Below, in pieces: positions 12,346 through 27,183 of a DNA stretch of 64,000 bases (its first letter is position 1; the number at the start of each line of letters is the position of its first letter). The notes beneath the pieces were generated by a model, which ran no database searches, was not told the origin of the DNA, and saw only the letters and a program-made list of their open reading frames with translations. The stretch is from NCBI GenBank assembly GCA_029959085.1, contig JARWIR010000002.1:46992233-47056232 (forward strand), read 5' to 3'. The position numbers were made by a program, and so were the translations under genes. This stretch comes from Nemophila menziesii. Taxonomy: Eukaryota > Streptophyta > Magnoliopsida > Boraginales > Hydrophyllaceae.

Positions 12346-14031
12346 TTGGCTAAGAGATAAATATTAATATATGCTATCGTATTTATTTTCTCATTGAGAT
12401 AGTGGTAGCTCACCCTTCTTTTCCAAACCCTAATTGATCGAATAGAGTCCATAAAAATCAGGATAGAAGAATCAATGACTCAAGAGAAAGATCTAGGATT
12501 AAACTTCAAATCTATCAAGGTTATATTTATATTTATTTAAAAAATATTGTATAAAATATATTAATTCTGTTTAACATGAATTTTTTAATTTTTAATATAA
12601 AAATATTTATTCTCTGTTTGTCTTTTATTTATATTATTTAGAGTGAATGGTTTCATTTCAAAGGGGAAAATAATTATTTACCCATTATCTATAATTTTAA
12701 AATAAAAAAGAAATTTGTTTATATTTTTTTTATTGGTCTTACTCCAAACCCACCCACCCTTGCGAATCCACCTATACCTCTATAATAAATTTAAAATTAT
12801 TTCCTATATGTTTTAGAAATTGAATATTACCGAATATATACTAACTTCTTCATCAATCTTGAACCCTATATAACATATTTTTTTCTTAAACATTACATTT
12901 ATATATGTAAACTAATGATATTTGACCTTATATAATATTTTTATACACACCATTTGATCTTATTCTATTTTATTAATGTAGTCTTAAAAAGTCTCAATGA
13001 ATACAAACACGATTCTTTAAATAATAGAAGAAAAGTTTTTACGAAACTCTAAAAAAGACAAATAAATCACGGATTTTTGAATTTGGTAGCAATAAAGACA
13101 GAAAATTTAATCTTCAGTAAAATTGTCTTGTACTAGGTGAGAGGATAAATTATATTTTATATGTTAATTATTAATATGTTTATGTTGCTAAATTAATATC
13201 CACCTATGAAATAAATATTAGTTTGCGGCCTGATACGATTAATAAAAGATTATGCGATGACTTTGTATATATTAGTTGTTGACACGTTGGTTAATATTCT
13301 AGTTGACTTAGTAATATTAATATACTAATGGTGATGATAGAATAATATACTAATGGCATCATATTGAAAATGTAATAACCGGTTTTGTACGATAATCTAC
13401 TTACAGATATGATAAAGTAATATTATAATGGACCCGCTGAAATAAAATAATAATGAATTGTGTAGGATAAAAACTAATGGGAATGATAAGATAATATATT
13501 TATGGAACATGTAGAATAATATAATCTTAAATCTATAAGATATTACATATAATCTAAGAAGTTTTACATCAATTGAAGCGTATTGGTTGTTTAATATTAT
13601 ATATTTTTTAATTGGACTGTAGCAAATACAATAATTATTTATTTCAGTTATATTATTTTTTAAAGAAAACATACTTCATCGCATATATATTGATTGTTTA
13701 TTGATACAATAATAGTTTTTATTGATTATGATCGATGAGTGAGCTACTTCCTCACTAAATAAAAATTTATAGAATTTTAAATTACAAATGAACTGTTCTG
13801 ACCTATATGTCAAAATTATTATTATTTGATTATTTCAACATGGTAAGTGTGTAACTCAGTGGGCATGATTTCAAATTTTTATTCTTACTTGTTGCATGGA
13901 CATAGGTTCCCTTGAGTATAAGTCTACATGATAGACATATATATGTAATATAGTTGTAGTAAGAGATATATGCATATTGATTTTAATCCCTAAGTCATAT
14001 GGGGAAGAAAATTGTAATTTTATAATATTTA

Positions 14032-14104
<73 letters not shown>

Positions 14105-14240
14105 CAATTTTATTTGAGTGGGGTATGTCACGCTAGATAGTATATGTTGAAAAGTCTGGACATACACTTATTTTATATATTTATTTAGTTTAAGAATTTG
14201 TCCTACTTAAATTCACTGATCATGGTTTTAAATATATCCT
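12346..14240 (+). repeat. Satellite unit 5 (subfamily A)
   Basis: Unit 2-type markers throughout (GACCTTATATAAT, CTTCATCGC). Its length of 1895 bp comes from a TA tract of about 67 bp at 14036-14102. Confidence 0.95.
14036..14102. repeat. Expanded TA microsatellite in unit 5
   Basis: About 67 bp of near-perfect TA at a position where neighbouring units carry roughly 20-35 bp. Confidence 0.95.
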
Positions 14241-16092
14241 TTGGCTAAGAGATAAATATTAATATATGCTATCGTATTTATTTTCTCATTGAGATAGTGG
14301 TAGCTCACCCTTCTTTTCCAAACCCTAATGGATTGAATAGAGTCCATAAAAATCAGGATAGAAGAATCAATGACTCAAGAGAAAGATCTAGGATTAAACT
14401 TCAAATCTATCAAGGTTATACTTATATTTATTTAAAAAATATTGTATAAAATATATTAATTCTGTTTAACATGAATTTTTTGAATTTTTAATATAAAAAT
14501 ATTTATTCTCTGTTTGTCTTTTATTTATATTATTTAGAGTGAATGGTTTCATTTCAAAGGGGAAAATAATTATTTACCCATTATCTATAATTTTAAAATA
14601 AAAAAGAAATTTGTTTATATTTTTTTTATTGGTCTTACTCCAAACCCACCCACCCTTGCGAATCCACCTATACCTCTATAATAAATTTAAAATTATTTCC
14701 TATATGTTTTAGAAATTGAATATTACCGAATATATACTAACTTCTTCATCAATCTTGAACCCTATATAACATATTTTTTTCTTAAACATTACATTTATAT
14801 ATGTAAACTAATGATATTTGACCACTTATATAATATTTTTATACACACCATTTGATCTTATTCTATTTTATTAATGTAGTCTTAAAAAGTCTCAATGAAT
14901 ACAAACACGATTCTTTAAATAATAGAAGAAAAGTTTTTACGAAACTCTAAAAAAGACAAATAAATCACGGAGTTTTGAATTTGGTAGCAATAAAGACAGA
15001 AAATTTAATCTTCAGTAAAATTGTCTTGTACTAGGTGAGAGGATAAATTATATTTTATATGTTAATTATTAATATGTTTATGTTGCTAAATTAATATCCA
15101 CCTATGAAATAAATATTAGTTTGTGGCCTGATACGATTAATAAAAGATTATGCGATGACTTTGTATATATTAGTTGTTGACACGTTGGTTAATATTCTAG
15201 TTGACTTAGTAATATTAATATACTAATGGTGATGATAGAATAATATACTAATGGCATCATATTGAAAATGTAATAACCGGTTTTGTACGATAATCTACTT
15301 ACAAATATGATAAAGTAATATTATAATGGACCCGCTGAAATAAAATAATCATGAATTGTGTAGGATAAAAACTAATGGGAATGATAAGATAATATATTTA
15401 TGGAACATGTAGAATAATATAATCTTAAATCTATAAGATATTACATATAATCTAAGAAGTTTTACATCAATTGAAGCGTATTGGTTGTTTAATATTATAT
15501 ATTTTTTAATTGGACTGTAGCAAATACAATAATTATTTATTTCAGTTATATGATTTTTTATAAAAAACATACTTCATCGCATATATATTGATTGTTTATT
15601 GATACAATAATAGTTTTTATTGATTATGATCGATGAGTGAGCTACTTCCTCACTAAATAAAAATTTATAGAATTTTAAATTACAAATGAACTGTTCTGAC
15701 CTATATGTCAAAATTATTATTATTTGATTATTTCAACATGGTAAGTGTGTAACTCAGTGGGCATGATTTCAAATTTTTATTCTTACTTGTTGCATGGACA
15801 TAGGTTCCCTTGAGTATAAGTCTACATGATAGACATATATATGTAATATAGTTGTAGTAAGAGATATATGCATATTGATTTTAATCCCTAAGTCATATGG
15901 GGAAGAAAATTGTAATTTTATAATATTTATATTTATATATATATATATATATATTTCAATTTTATTTGAGTGGGGTATGTCACGCTAGATAGTATATGTT
16001 GAAAAGTCTGGACATACACTTATTTTATATATTTATTTAGTTTAAGAATTTGTCCTACTTAAATTCACTGATCATGGTTTTAAATATATCCT
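14241..16092 (+). repeat. Satellite unit 6 (subfamily A)
   Basis: AAACCCTAATGGATTG type. Its own variants are CACGGAGTTTTG, TTTTTTGAATTTTT and CTTACAAATATG, all shared with unit 7. Confidence 0.95.
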
Positions 16093-17707
16093 TTGGCTAA
16101 GAGATAAATATTAATATATGCTATCGTATTTATTTTCTCATTGAGATAGTGGTAGCTCACCCTTCTTTTCCAAACCCTAATGGATTGAATAGAGTCCATA
16201 AAAATCAGGATAGAAGAATCAATGACTCAAGAAAATATATTAATTCTGTTTAACATGAATTTTTTGAATTTTTAATATAAAAATATTTATTCTCTGTTTG
16301 TCTTTTATTTATATTATTTAGAGTGAATGGTTTCATTTCAAAGGGGAAAATAATTATTTACCCATTATCTATAATTTTAAAATAAAAAAGAAATTTGTTT
16401 ATATTTTTTTTATTGGTCTTACTCCAAACCCACCCACCCTTGCGAATCCACCTATACCTCTATAATAAATTTAAAATTATTTCCTATATGTTTTAGAAAT
16501 TGAATATTACCGAATATATACTAACTTCTTCATCAATCTTGAACCCTATATAACATATTTTTTTCTTAAACATTACATTTATATATGTAAACTAATGATA
16601 TTTGACCACTTATATAATATTTTTATACACACCATTTGATCTTATTCTATTTTATTAATGTAGTCTTAAAAAGTCTCAATGAATACAAACACGATTCTTT
16701 AAATAATAGAAGAAAAGTTTTTACGAAACTCTAAAAAAGACAAATAAATCACGGAGTTTTGAATTTGGTAGCAATAAAGACAGAAAATATAATCTTCAGT
16801 AAAATTGTCTTGTACTAGGTGAGAGGATAAATTATATTTTATATGTTAATTATTAATATGTTTATGTTGCTAAATTAATATCCACCTACGAAATAAATAT
16901 TAGTTTGCGGCCTGATACGATTAATAAAAGATTATGCGATGACTTTGTATATATTAGTTGTTGACACGTTGGTTAATATTCTAGTTGACTTAGTAATATT
17001 AATATACTAATGGTGATGATAGAATAATATACTAATGGCATCATATTGAAAATGTAATAACCGGTTTTGTACGATAATCTACTTACAAATATGATAAAGT
17101 AATATTATAATGGACCCGCTGAAATAAAATAATAATGAATTGTGTAGGATAAAAACTAATGGGAATGATAAGATAATATATTTATGGAACATGTAGAATA
17201 ATATAATCTTAAATCTATAAGATATTACATATAATCTAAGAAGTTTTACATCAATTGAAGCGTATTGGTTGTTTAATATTATATATTTTTTAATTGGACT
17301 GTAGCAAATACAATAATTATTTATTTCAGTTATATGATTTTTTAAAGAAAACATACTTCATCGCATATATATTGATTGTTTATTGATACAATAATAGTTT
17401 TTATTGATTATGATCGATGAGTGAGCTACATCCTCACTAAATAAACATTTAGAGAATTTTAAATTACAAATGAACTGTTCTGACCTATATGTCAAAATTA
17501 TTATTATTTGATTATTTCAACATGGTAAGTGTGTAACTCAATGGGCATGATTTCAAATTTTTATTCTTACTTGTTGCATGGACATAGGTTCCCTTGAGTA
17601 TAAGTCTACATGATAGACATATATATGTAATATAGTTGTAGTAAGAGATATATGCATATTGATTTTAATCCCTAAGTCATATGGGGAAGAAAATTGTAAT
17701 TTTATAA

Positions 17708-17746
<39 letters not shown>

Positions 17747-17882
17747 CAATTTTATTTGAGTGGGGTATGTCACGCTAGATAGTATATGTTGAAAAGTCTG
17801 GACATACACTTATTTTATATATTTATATAGTTTAAGAATTTGTCCTACTTAAATTCACTGATCATGGTTTTAAATATATCCT
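16093..17882 (+). repeat. Satellite unit 7 (subfamily A, internal deletion)
   Basis: Shares private variants with unit 6 but lacks about 69 bp between GACTCAAG and AAAATATATT at about 16231. This makes it the shortest full unit (1790 bp). It is the last A-type unit before the switch to subfamily B. Confidence 0.95.
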
Positions 17883-19567
17883 TTGGCTAAGAGATAAATA
17901 TTAATATATGCTATCATATTTATTTTCTCATTCAGATAGTGGTAGCTCACCCTTCTTTTCCAAACCCCAACTGATTGAAGAGAGTCCATAAAAATCAGGG
18001 ATAGAAGAATCAATGACTCAAGAGAAAGATCTAGGATTACACTTCAAATCTATCAATGTTATATTTATATTTATTTAAACAATATTGTATAAAATATATT
18101 AATTCTGTTTAACATGAATTTTTTAATTTTTAATATAAAAATATTTATTCTCTGTTTGTCTTTTATTTATATTATTTAGAGTGAATGGTTTCATTTCAAA
18201 GGGGAAAATAATTTTTTACCAATTATCAATAATTTTAAAATAAAGAGAAATTTGTATATTATTTTTTTATTGATCTTACTCCCAACCCACCCACCCTTGC
18301 GAGTCAACTTAATTTACCTCTATATCAAATTTAAAATTATTTCCTATATGTTTTAGAAATTGAATATTACCGAATATATACTAACTTCTTCATCAATCTT
18401 GAACCCTATATAACATATTTTTTTCTTAAACATTACATTTATATATGTAAACTAATGATATTTGACCACTTATATAATATTTTTATACACACCATTTGAT
18501 CTTATTCTATTTTATTAATGTAGTCTTAAAAAGTCTTAATGAAAACAAACACGATTCTTTAAATAATAGAAGAAAAGTTTTTACGAAACTCTAAAAAAGA
18601 CAAATAAATCACGGATTTTTGAATTTGGTAGCAATAAAGACAGAAAATATAATCTTCAGTAAAATTGTCTTGTACTAGGTGAGAGGATAAATTATATTTT
18701 ATATGTTAATTATTAATATGTTTATGTTGCTAAATTAATATCCACCTATGAAATAAATATTAGTTTGTGGCCTGATACGATTAATAATAGATTATGCGAT
18801 GACTTTGTATATATTAGTTGTTGACACGTTGGTTAATATTCTAGTTGACTTAGTAATATTAATATACTAATGGTGATGATAGAATAATATACTAATGGCA
18901 TCATATTGAAAATGTAATAACCGATTTTGTACGACAATCTACTTACGGATATGATAAAGTAATATTATAATGGACCCGCTGAAATAAAATAATAATGAAT
19001 TGTGTAGGATAAAAACTAATGGGAATGATAAGATAATATATTTATGGAACATGTAGAATAATATAATCTTAAATCTATAAGATATTACATATAATCTAAG
19101 AAGTTTTACATCAATTGAAGCGTATTGGTTGTTTAATATTATATATTTTTTAATTGGACTGTAGCAAATACAATAATTATTTATTTCAGTTATATGATTT
19201 TTTAAAGAAAACATACTTCATCGCATATATATTGATTGTTTATTGATACAATAATAGTTTTTATTGATTATGATCGATAAGTGAGCTACTTCCTCACTAA
19301 ATAAAAATTTATAGAATTTTAAATTACAGATGAACTGTTCTGACCTATATGTCAAAATTATTATTATTTGATTATTTCAACATGGTAAATGTATAACTCA
19401 GTGGGCATGATTTCAAATTTTTATTCTTACTTGTTGCATGGACATAGGTTCCCTTGAGTATAAGTCTACATGATAGACATATACATGTGATGTAGTTGTA
19501 GTAAGAGATATATGCATATTGATTTTAATCCCTAAGTCATATGGGGAAGAAAATTGTAATTTTATAA

Positions 19568-19606
<39 letters not shown>

Positions 19607-19742
19607 CAATTTTATTTGAGTGCGGTATGTCACGCTAGATAGTATATGTTGACAAGTCTGGACATACACTTATTTTATATATTTATTTAGTTTAAGAATT
19701 TGTCCTACTTAAATTCAGTGATCATGGTTTTAAATATATCCT
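17883..19742 (+). repeat. Satellite unit 8 (first subfamily B unit)
   Basis: Subfamily B markers appear together here: AAACCCCAACTGATTGAAG, CGAGTCAACTTAATTTACC, ACCGATTTTGTACGACAATC and the four-run C block at 18281-18296. It is close to unit 9. Confidence 0.95.
18281..18296 (-). other. Four-run G-quadruplex motif, typical of subfamily B
   Basis: CCCAACCCACCCACCC on the plus strand gives four GGG runs with loops of 1, 1 and 2 on the minus strand. The same 16-mer sits at the same place in units 8 to 19 and again at 59621, 61458 and 63296. Subfamily A has CC in place of the first CCC, leaving three full runs. Folding is inferred from the pattern only. Confidence 0.8.
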
Positions 19743-21593
19743 TTCGCTAAGAGATAAATATTAATATATGCTATCTTATTTATTTTCTCATTGAGATAGT
19801 GGTAGCTCACCCTTCTTTTCCAAACCCCAACTGATTGAAGAGAGTCCATAAAAATCAGGGATAGAAGAATCAATGACTCAAGAGAAAGATCTAGGACTAC
19901 ACTACAAATCTATCAATGTTATATTTATATTTATTTAAACAATATTGTATAAAATATATTAATTCTGTTTAACATGAATTTTTTAATTTTTAATATAAAA
20001 ATATTTATTCTCTGTTTGTCTTTTATTTATATTATTTATAGTGAATGGTTTCATTTCAAAGGGGAAAATAATTTTTTACCAATTATCTATAATTTTAAAA
20101 TAAAGAGAAATTTGTATATTATTTTTTTATTGATCTTACTCCCAACCCACCCACCCTTGCGAGTCAACTTAATTTACCTCTATATCAAATTTAAAATTAT
20201 TTCCTATATGTTTTAGAAATTGAATATTACCGAATATATACTAACTTCTTCATCAATCTTGAACCCTATATAACATATTTTTTTCTTAAACATTACATTT
20301 ATATATGTAAACTAATGATATTTGACCACTTATATAATATTTTTATACACACCATTTGATCTTATTCTATTTTATTAATGTAGTCTTAAAAAGTCTTAAT
20401 GAAAACAAACACGATTCTTTAAATAATAGAAGAAAAGTTTTTACGAAACTCTAAAAAAGACAAATAAATCACGGATTTTTGAATTTGGTAGCAATAAAGA
20501 CAGAAAATATAATCTTCAGTAAAATTGTCTTGTACTAGGTGAGAGGATAAATTATATTTTATATGTTAATTATTAATATGTTTATGTTGCTAAATTAATA
20601 TCCACCTATGAAATAAATATTAGTTTGCGGCCTGATACGATTAATAATAGATTATGCGATGACTTTGTATATATTAGTTGTTGACACGTTGGTTAATATT
20701 CTAGTTGACTTAGTAATATTAATATACTAATGGTGATGATAGAATAATATACTAATGGCATCATATTGAAAATGTAATAACCGATTTTGTACGACAATCT
20801 ACTTACGGATATGATAAAGTAATATTATAATGGACCCGCTGAAATAAAATAATAATGAATTGTGTAGGATAAAAACTAATGGGAATGATAAGATAATATA
20901 TTTTATGGAACATGTAGAATAATATAATCTTAAATCTATAAGATATTACATATAATCTAAGAAGTTTTACATCAATTGAAGCGTATTGGTTGTTTAATAT
21001 TATATATTTTTTAATTGGACTGTAGCAAATACAATAATTATTTATTTCAGTTATATGATTTTTTAAAGAAAACATACTTCATCGCATATATATTGATTGT
21101 TTATTGATACAATAATAGTTTTTATTGATTATGATCGATAAGTGAGCTACTTCCTCACTAAATAAAAATTTATAGAATTTTAAATTACAGATGAACTGTT
21201 CTGACCTATATGTCAAAATTATTATTATTTGATTATTTCAACATGGTAAGTGTGTAACTCAGTGGGCATGATTTCAAATTTTTATTCTTACTTGTTGCAT
21301 GGACATAGGTTCCCTTGAGTATATGTCTACATGATTGACATATACATGTAATATAGTTGTAGTAAGAGATATATGCATATTGATTTTAATCCCTAAGTCA
21401 TATGGGGAAGAAAATTGTAATTTTATAATATTTATATATATATATATATATATATTTCAATTTTATTTGAGTGTGGTATGTCACGCTAGATAGTATATGT
21501 TGACAAGTCTGGACATACACTTATTTTATATATTTATTTAGTTTAAGAATTTGTCCTACTTAAATTCAGTGATCATGGTTTTAAATATATCCT
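19743..21593 (+). repeat. Satellite unit 9 (subfamily B)
   Basis: Near-copy of unit 8 (both have TTTTTTACCAATTATC). The landmark reads TTCGCTAAGAG. C block at 20141-20156. One extra T at about 20903 shifts the chance minus-strand frame. Confidence 0.95.
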
Positions 21594-23449
21594 TTGGCTA
21601 AGAGATAAATATTAATATATGCTATCATATTTATTTTCTCATTGAGATAGTGGTAGCTCACCCTTCTTTTCCAAACCCCAACTGATTGAAGAGAGTCCAT
21701 AAAAATCAGGGATAGAAGAATCAATGACTCAAGAGAAGGATCTAGGATTAAACTTCAAATCTATCAATGTTATATTTATATTTATTTAAACAATATTGTA
21801 TAAAATATATTAATTCTGTTTAACATGAATTTTTTAATTTTAAATATAGAAATATTTATTCTCTGTTTGTCTTTTATTTATATTATTTAGAGTGAATGGT
21901 ATCATTTCAAAGGGGGAAAATAATTTTTTACCCATTATCTATAATTTTAAAATAAAGAGAAATTTGTATATTATTTTTTTATTGATCTTACTCCCAACCC
22001 ACCCACCCTTGCGAGTCAACTTAATTTACCTCTATATCAAATTTAAAATTATTTCCTATATGTTTTAGAAATTGAATATTACCGAATATATACTAACTTC
22101 TTCATCAATCTTGAACCCTATATAACATATTTTTTTCTTAAACATTACATTTATATATGTAAACTAATGATATTTGACCAAATATATAATAATATTTTTA
22201 TACACACAATTTGATCTTATTCTATTTTATTAATGTAGTCTTAAAAAGTCTCAATGAAAACAAACACGGTTCTTTAAATAATAGAAGAAAAGTTTTTACG
22301 AAACTCTAAAAAAGACAAATAAATCACGGATTTTTGAATTTGGTAGCAATAAAGACAGAAAATATAATCTTCAGTAAAATTGTCTTGTACTAGGTGAGAG
22401 GATAAATTATATTTTATATGTTAATTATTAATATGTTTATGTTGCTAAATTAATATCCACCTATGAAATAAATATTAGTTTGCGGCCTGATACGATTAAT
22501 AATAGATTATGCGATGACTTTGTATATATTAGTTGTTGACACGTTGGTTAATATTCTAGTTGACTTAGTAATATTAATATACTAATGGTGATGATAGAAT
22601 AATATACTAATGGCATCATATTGAAAATGTAATAACCGATTTTGTACGACAATCTACTTACGGATATGATAAAGTAATATTATAATGGACCCGCTGAAAT
22701 AAAATAATAATGAATTGTGTAGGATAAAAACTAATGGGAATGATAAGATAATATATTTATGGAACATGTAGAATAATATAATCTTAAATCTATAAGATAT
22801 TACATATAATCTAAGAAGTTTTACATCAATTGAAGCGTATTGGTTGTTTAATATTATATATTTTTTAATTGGACTGTAGCAAATACAATAATTATTTATT
22901 TCAGTTATATGATTTTTTAAAGAAAACATACTTCATCGCATATATATTGATTGTTTATTGATACAATAATAGTTTTTATTGATTATGATCGATGAGTGAG
23001 CTACTTCCTCACTAAATAAAAATTTATAGAATTTTAAATAAAAAATGAACTGTTCTGACCTATATGTCAAAATTATTATTATTTGATTATTTCAACATGG
23101 TAAGTGTATAACTCAGTGGGCATGATTTCAATTTTTTATTCTTACTTGTTGCATGGACATAGGTTCCCTTGAGTATAAGTCTACATGATAGACATATACA
23201 TGTGATGTAGTTGTAGTAAGAGATATATGCATATTGATTTTAATCCCTAAGTCATATGGGGAAGAAAATTGTAATTTTATAATATTTATATATATATATA
23301 TATATATATATTTCAATTTTATTTGAGTGTGGTATGTCACGCTAGATAGTATATGTTGACAAGTCTGGACATACACTTATTTTATATATATATTTAGTTT
23401 AAGAATTTGTCCTACTTAAATTCAGTGATCATGGTTTTAAATATATCCT
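21594..23449 (+). repeat. Satellite unit 10 (subfamily B2)
   Basis: B2 markers: AATGGTATCATTTC, GACCAAATATATAATAAT, AAACACGGTTC. Also TATAGAAATATTTATT, shared only with unit 11. C block at 21993-22008. Confidence 0.95.
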
Positions 23450-25137
23450 TTGGCTAAGAGATAAATATTAATATATGCTATCATATTTATTTTCTCATTG
23501 AGATAGTGGTAGCTCACCCTTCTTTTCCAAACCCCAACTGATTGAAGAGAGTCCATAAAAATCAGGGATAGAAGAATCAATGACTCAAGAGAAGGATCTA
23601 GGATTAAACTTCAAATCTATCAATGTTATATTTATATTTATTTAAACAATATTGTTAAAATATATTAATTCTGTTTAACATGAATTTTTTTAATTTTTAA
23701 TATAGAAATATTTATTCTCTGTTTGTCTTTTATTTATATTATTTAGAGTGAATGGTATCATTTCAAAGGGGAAAATAATTTTTTACCCATTATCTATAAT
23801 TTTAAAATAAAGAGAAATTTGTATATTATTTTTTTATTGATCTTACTCCCAACCCACCCACCCTTGCGAGTCAACTTAATTTACCTCTATATCAAATTTA
23901 AAATTATTTCCTATATGTTTTAGAAATTGAATATTACCGAATATATACTAACTTCTTCATCAATCTTGAACCCTATATAACATATTTTTTTCTTAAACAT
24001 TACATTTATATATGTAAACTAATGATATTTGACCAAATATATAATAATATTTTTATACACACAATTTGATCTTATTCTATTTTATTAATGTAGTCTTAAA
24101 AAGTCTCAATGAAAACAAACACGGTTCTTTAAATAATAGAAGAAAAGTTTTTACGAAACTCTAAAAAAGACAAATAAATCACGGATTTTTGAATTTGGTA
24201 GCAATAAAGACAGAAAATATAATCTTCAGTAAAATTGTCTTGTACTAGGTGAGAGGATAAATTATATTTTATATGTTAATTATTAATATGTTTATGTTGC
24301 TAAATTAATATCCACCTATGAAATAAATATTAGTTTGCGGCCTGATACGATTAATAATAGATTATGCGATGACTTTGTATATATTAGTTGTTGACACGTT
24401 GGTTAATATTCTAGTTGACTTAGTAATATTAATATACTAATGGTGATGATAGAATAATATACTAATGGCATCATATTGAAAATGTAATAACCGATTTTGT
24501 ACGACAATCTACTTACGGATATGATAAAGTAATATTATAATGGACCTGCTGAAATAAAATAATAATGAATTGTGTAGGATAAAAACTAATGGGAATGATA
24601 AGATAATATATTTATGGAACATGTAGAATAATATAATCTTAAATCTATAAGATATTACATATAATCTAAGAAGTTTTACATCAATTGAAGCGTATTGGTT
24701 GTTTAATATTATATATTTTTTAATTGGACTGTAGCAAATACAATAATTATTTATTTCAGTTATATGATTTTTTAAAGAAAACATACTTCATCGCATATAT
24801 ATTGATTGTTTATTGATACAATAATAGTTTTTATTGATTATGATCGATGAGTGAGCTACTTCCTCACTAAATAAAAATTTATAGAATTTTAAATAAAAAA
24901 TGAACTGTTCTGACCTATATGTCAAAATTATTATTATTTGATTATTTCAACATGGTAAGTGTATAACTCAGTGGGCATGATTTCAAAATTTTATTCTTAC
25001 TTGTTGCATGGACATAGGTTCCCTTGAGTATAAGTCTAAATGATAGACATATACATGTGATGTAGTTGTAGTAAGAGATATATGCATATTGATTTTAATC
25101 CCTAAGTCATATGGGGAAGAAAATTGTAATTTTATAA

Positions 25138-25169
<32 letters not shown>

Positions 25170-25306
25170 TCAATTTTATTTGAGTGTGGTATGTCACGCT
25201 AGATAGTATATGTTGACAAGTCTGGACATACACTTATTTTATATATATATTTAGTTTAAGAATTTGTCCTACTTAAATTCAGTGATCATGGTTTTAAATA
25301 TATCCT
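23450..25306 (+). repeat. Satellite unit 11 (subfamily B2)
   Basis: Near-copy of unit 10 with the same TATAGAAATATTTATT variant. C block at 23848-23863. Confidence 0.95.
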
Positions 25307-26982
25307 TTCGCTGAGAGATAAATATTAATATATGCTATCATATTTATTTTCTCATTGAGATAGTGGTAGCTCACCCTTCTTTTCCAAACCCCAACTGATT
25401 GAAGAGAGTCCATAAAAATCAGGGATAGAAGAATCAATGACTCAAGAGAAAGATCTAGGATTAAACTTCAAATCTATTAATGTTATATTTATATTTTTTA
25501 AACAATATTGTATAAAATATATTAATTCTGTTTAACATGAATTTTTTAATTTTTAATATAAAAATATTTATTCTCTGTTTGTCTTTTATTTATATTATTT
25601 AGAGTGAATGGTTTCATTTCAAAGGGGAAACTAATTTTTTACCCATTATCTATAATTTTAAAATAAAGAGAAACTTGTATATTATTTTTTTATTGATCTT
25701 ACTCCCAACCCACCCACCCTTGCGAGTCAACTTAATTTACCTCTATATCAAATTTAAACTTATTTCCTATATGTTTTAGAAATTGAATACTGCCGAATAT
25801 ATACTAACTTCTTCATCAATCTTGAACCCCATATAACATATTTTGTTCTTAAACATTACATTTATATATGTAAACTAATGATATTTGACCACTTATATAA
25901 TATTTCTATACACACCATTTGATCTTATTCCATTTTATTAATATAATTTTAAAAAGTCTCAATGAAAACAAACACGATTCTTTAAATAATAGAAGAATTT
26001 TTTTTCGAAACTCTAAAAAAGAAAAATAAATCACGGATTTTTGAATTTGTTAGCAATAAACACATAAAATATATCTTCAGTAAAATTGTCTTGTACTAGG
26101 TGAGAGGATAAATTATAATTTATATGTTAATTATTAATATGTTTATGTTGCTAAATTAATATCTACCTATGAAATAATTATTAGTTTGCGACCTGATACG
26201 ATTAATAATAGACTATGCTATGACTTTGTATATATTAGTTGTTGACACGTTGGTTAATTTTCTAGTTGACTTAGTAATATTAATATAGTAATGGTGATGA
26301 TAGAATAATATACTAATGGCATCATATTGAAAATGTAATAACCGATTTTGTACGACAATCTACTTACGGATATGATAAAGTAATATTATAATGGACCCGC
26401 TGAAATAAAATAATAATGAATTGTGTAGGATAAAAACTAATGGAAATGATAAGATAATATATTAATGGAACTTGTAGAATAATATAATCTTAAATCTATA
26501 AGATATTACATATAATCTAAGAACTTTTACATCAATTGAAGCGTATTGGTTGTTTAATATTATATATTTTTTAATTAGACTGTAGCAAATACAATAATTA
26601 TTTATTTCAGTTATATGATTTTTTAAAGAAAACATACTTCATCGCATATATATTGATTGTTTATTGATACAATAATAGTTTTTATTGATTATGATCGATG
26701 AGTGAGCTACTTCCTCACTAAATAAAAATTTATAGAATTTTAAATTACAAATGAACTGTTCTGACCTATATGTCAAAATTATTATTATTTGATTATTTCA
26801 ACATGGTAAGTGTGTAACTCAGTGGGCATGATTTCAAATTTTCATTCTTACTTGTTGCATGGACATAGGTTCCCTTGAGTATAAGTCTACATGATAGACA
26901 TATACATGTAATATAGTTGTAGTAAGAGATATATGCATATTGATTTTAATCCCTAAGTCATATGGGGAAGAAAATTGTAATT

Positions 26983-27047
<65 letters not shown>

Positions 27048-27183
27048 CAATTTTATTTGAGTGTGGTATGTCACGCTAGATAGTATATGTTGACAAGTCT
27101 GGACATACACTTATTTTATATATTTATTTAGTTTAAGAATTTGTCCTACTTAAATTCAGTGATCATGGTTTTAAATATATCCT
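25307..27183 (+). repeat. Satellite unit 12 (distinct type, matches unit 19)
   Basis: Private markers GGGGAAACTAATTTTTTACC, GAATACTGCCGAAT, AATTTTTTTTCGAAAC and GACTATGCTATGAC recur in unit 19, seven periods away. C block at 25704-25719. TA tract of about 57 bp at 26989-27045. Confidence 0.95.
26989..27045. repeat. Expanded TA microsatellite in unit 12
   Basis: About 57 bp of TA, in the same relative place as the tract in other units. Confidence 0.95.
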
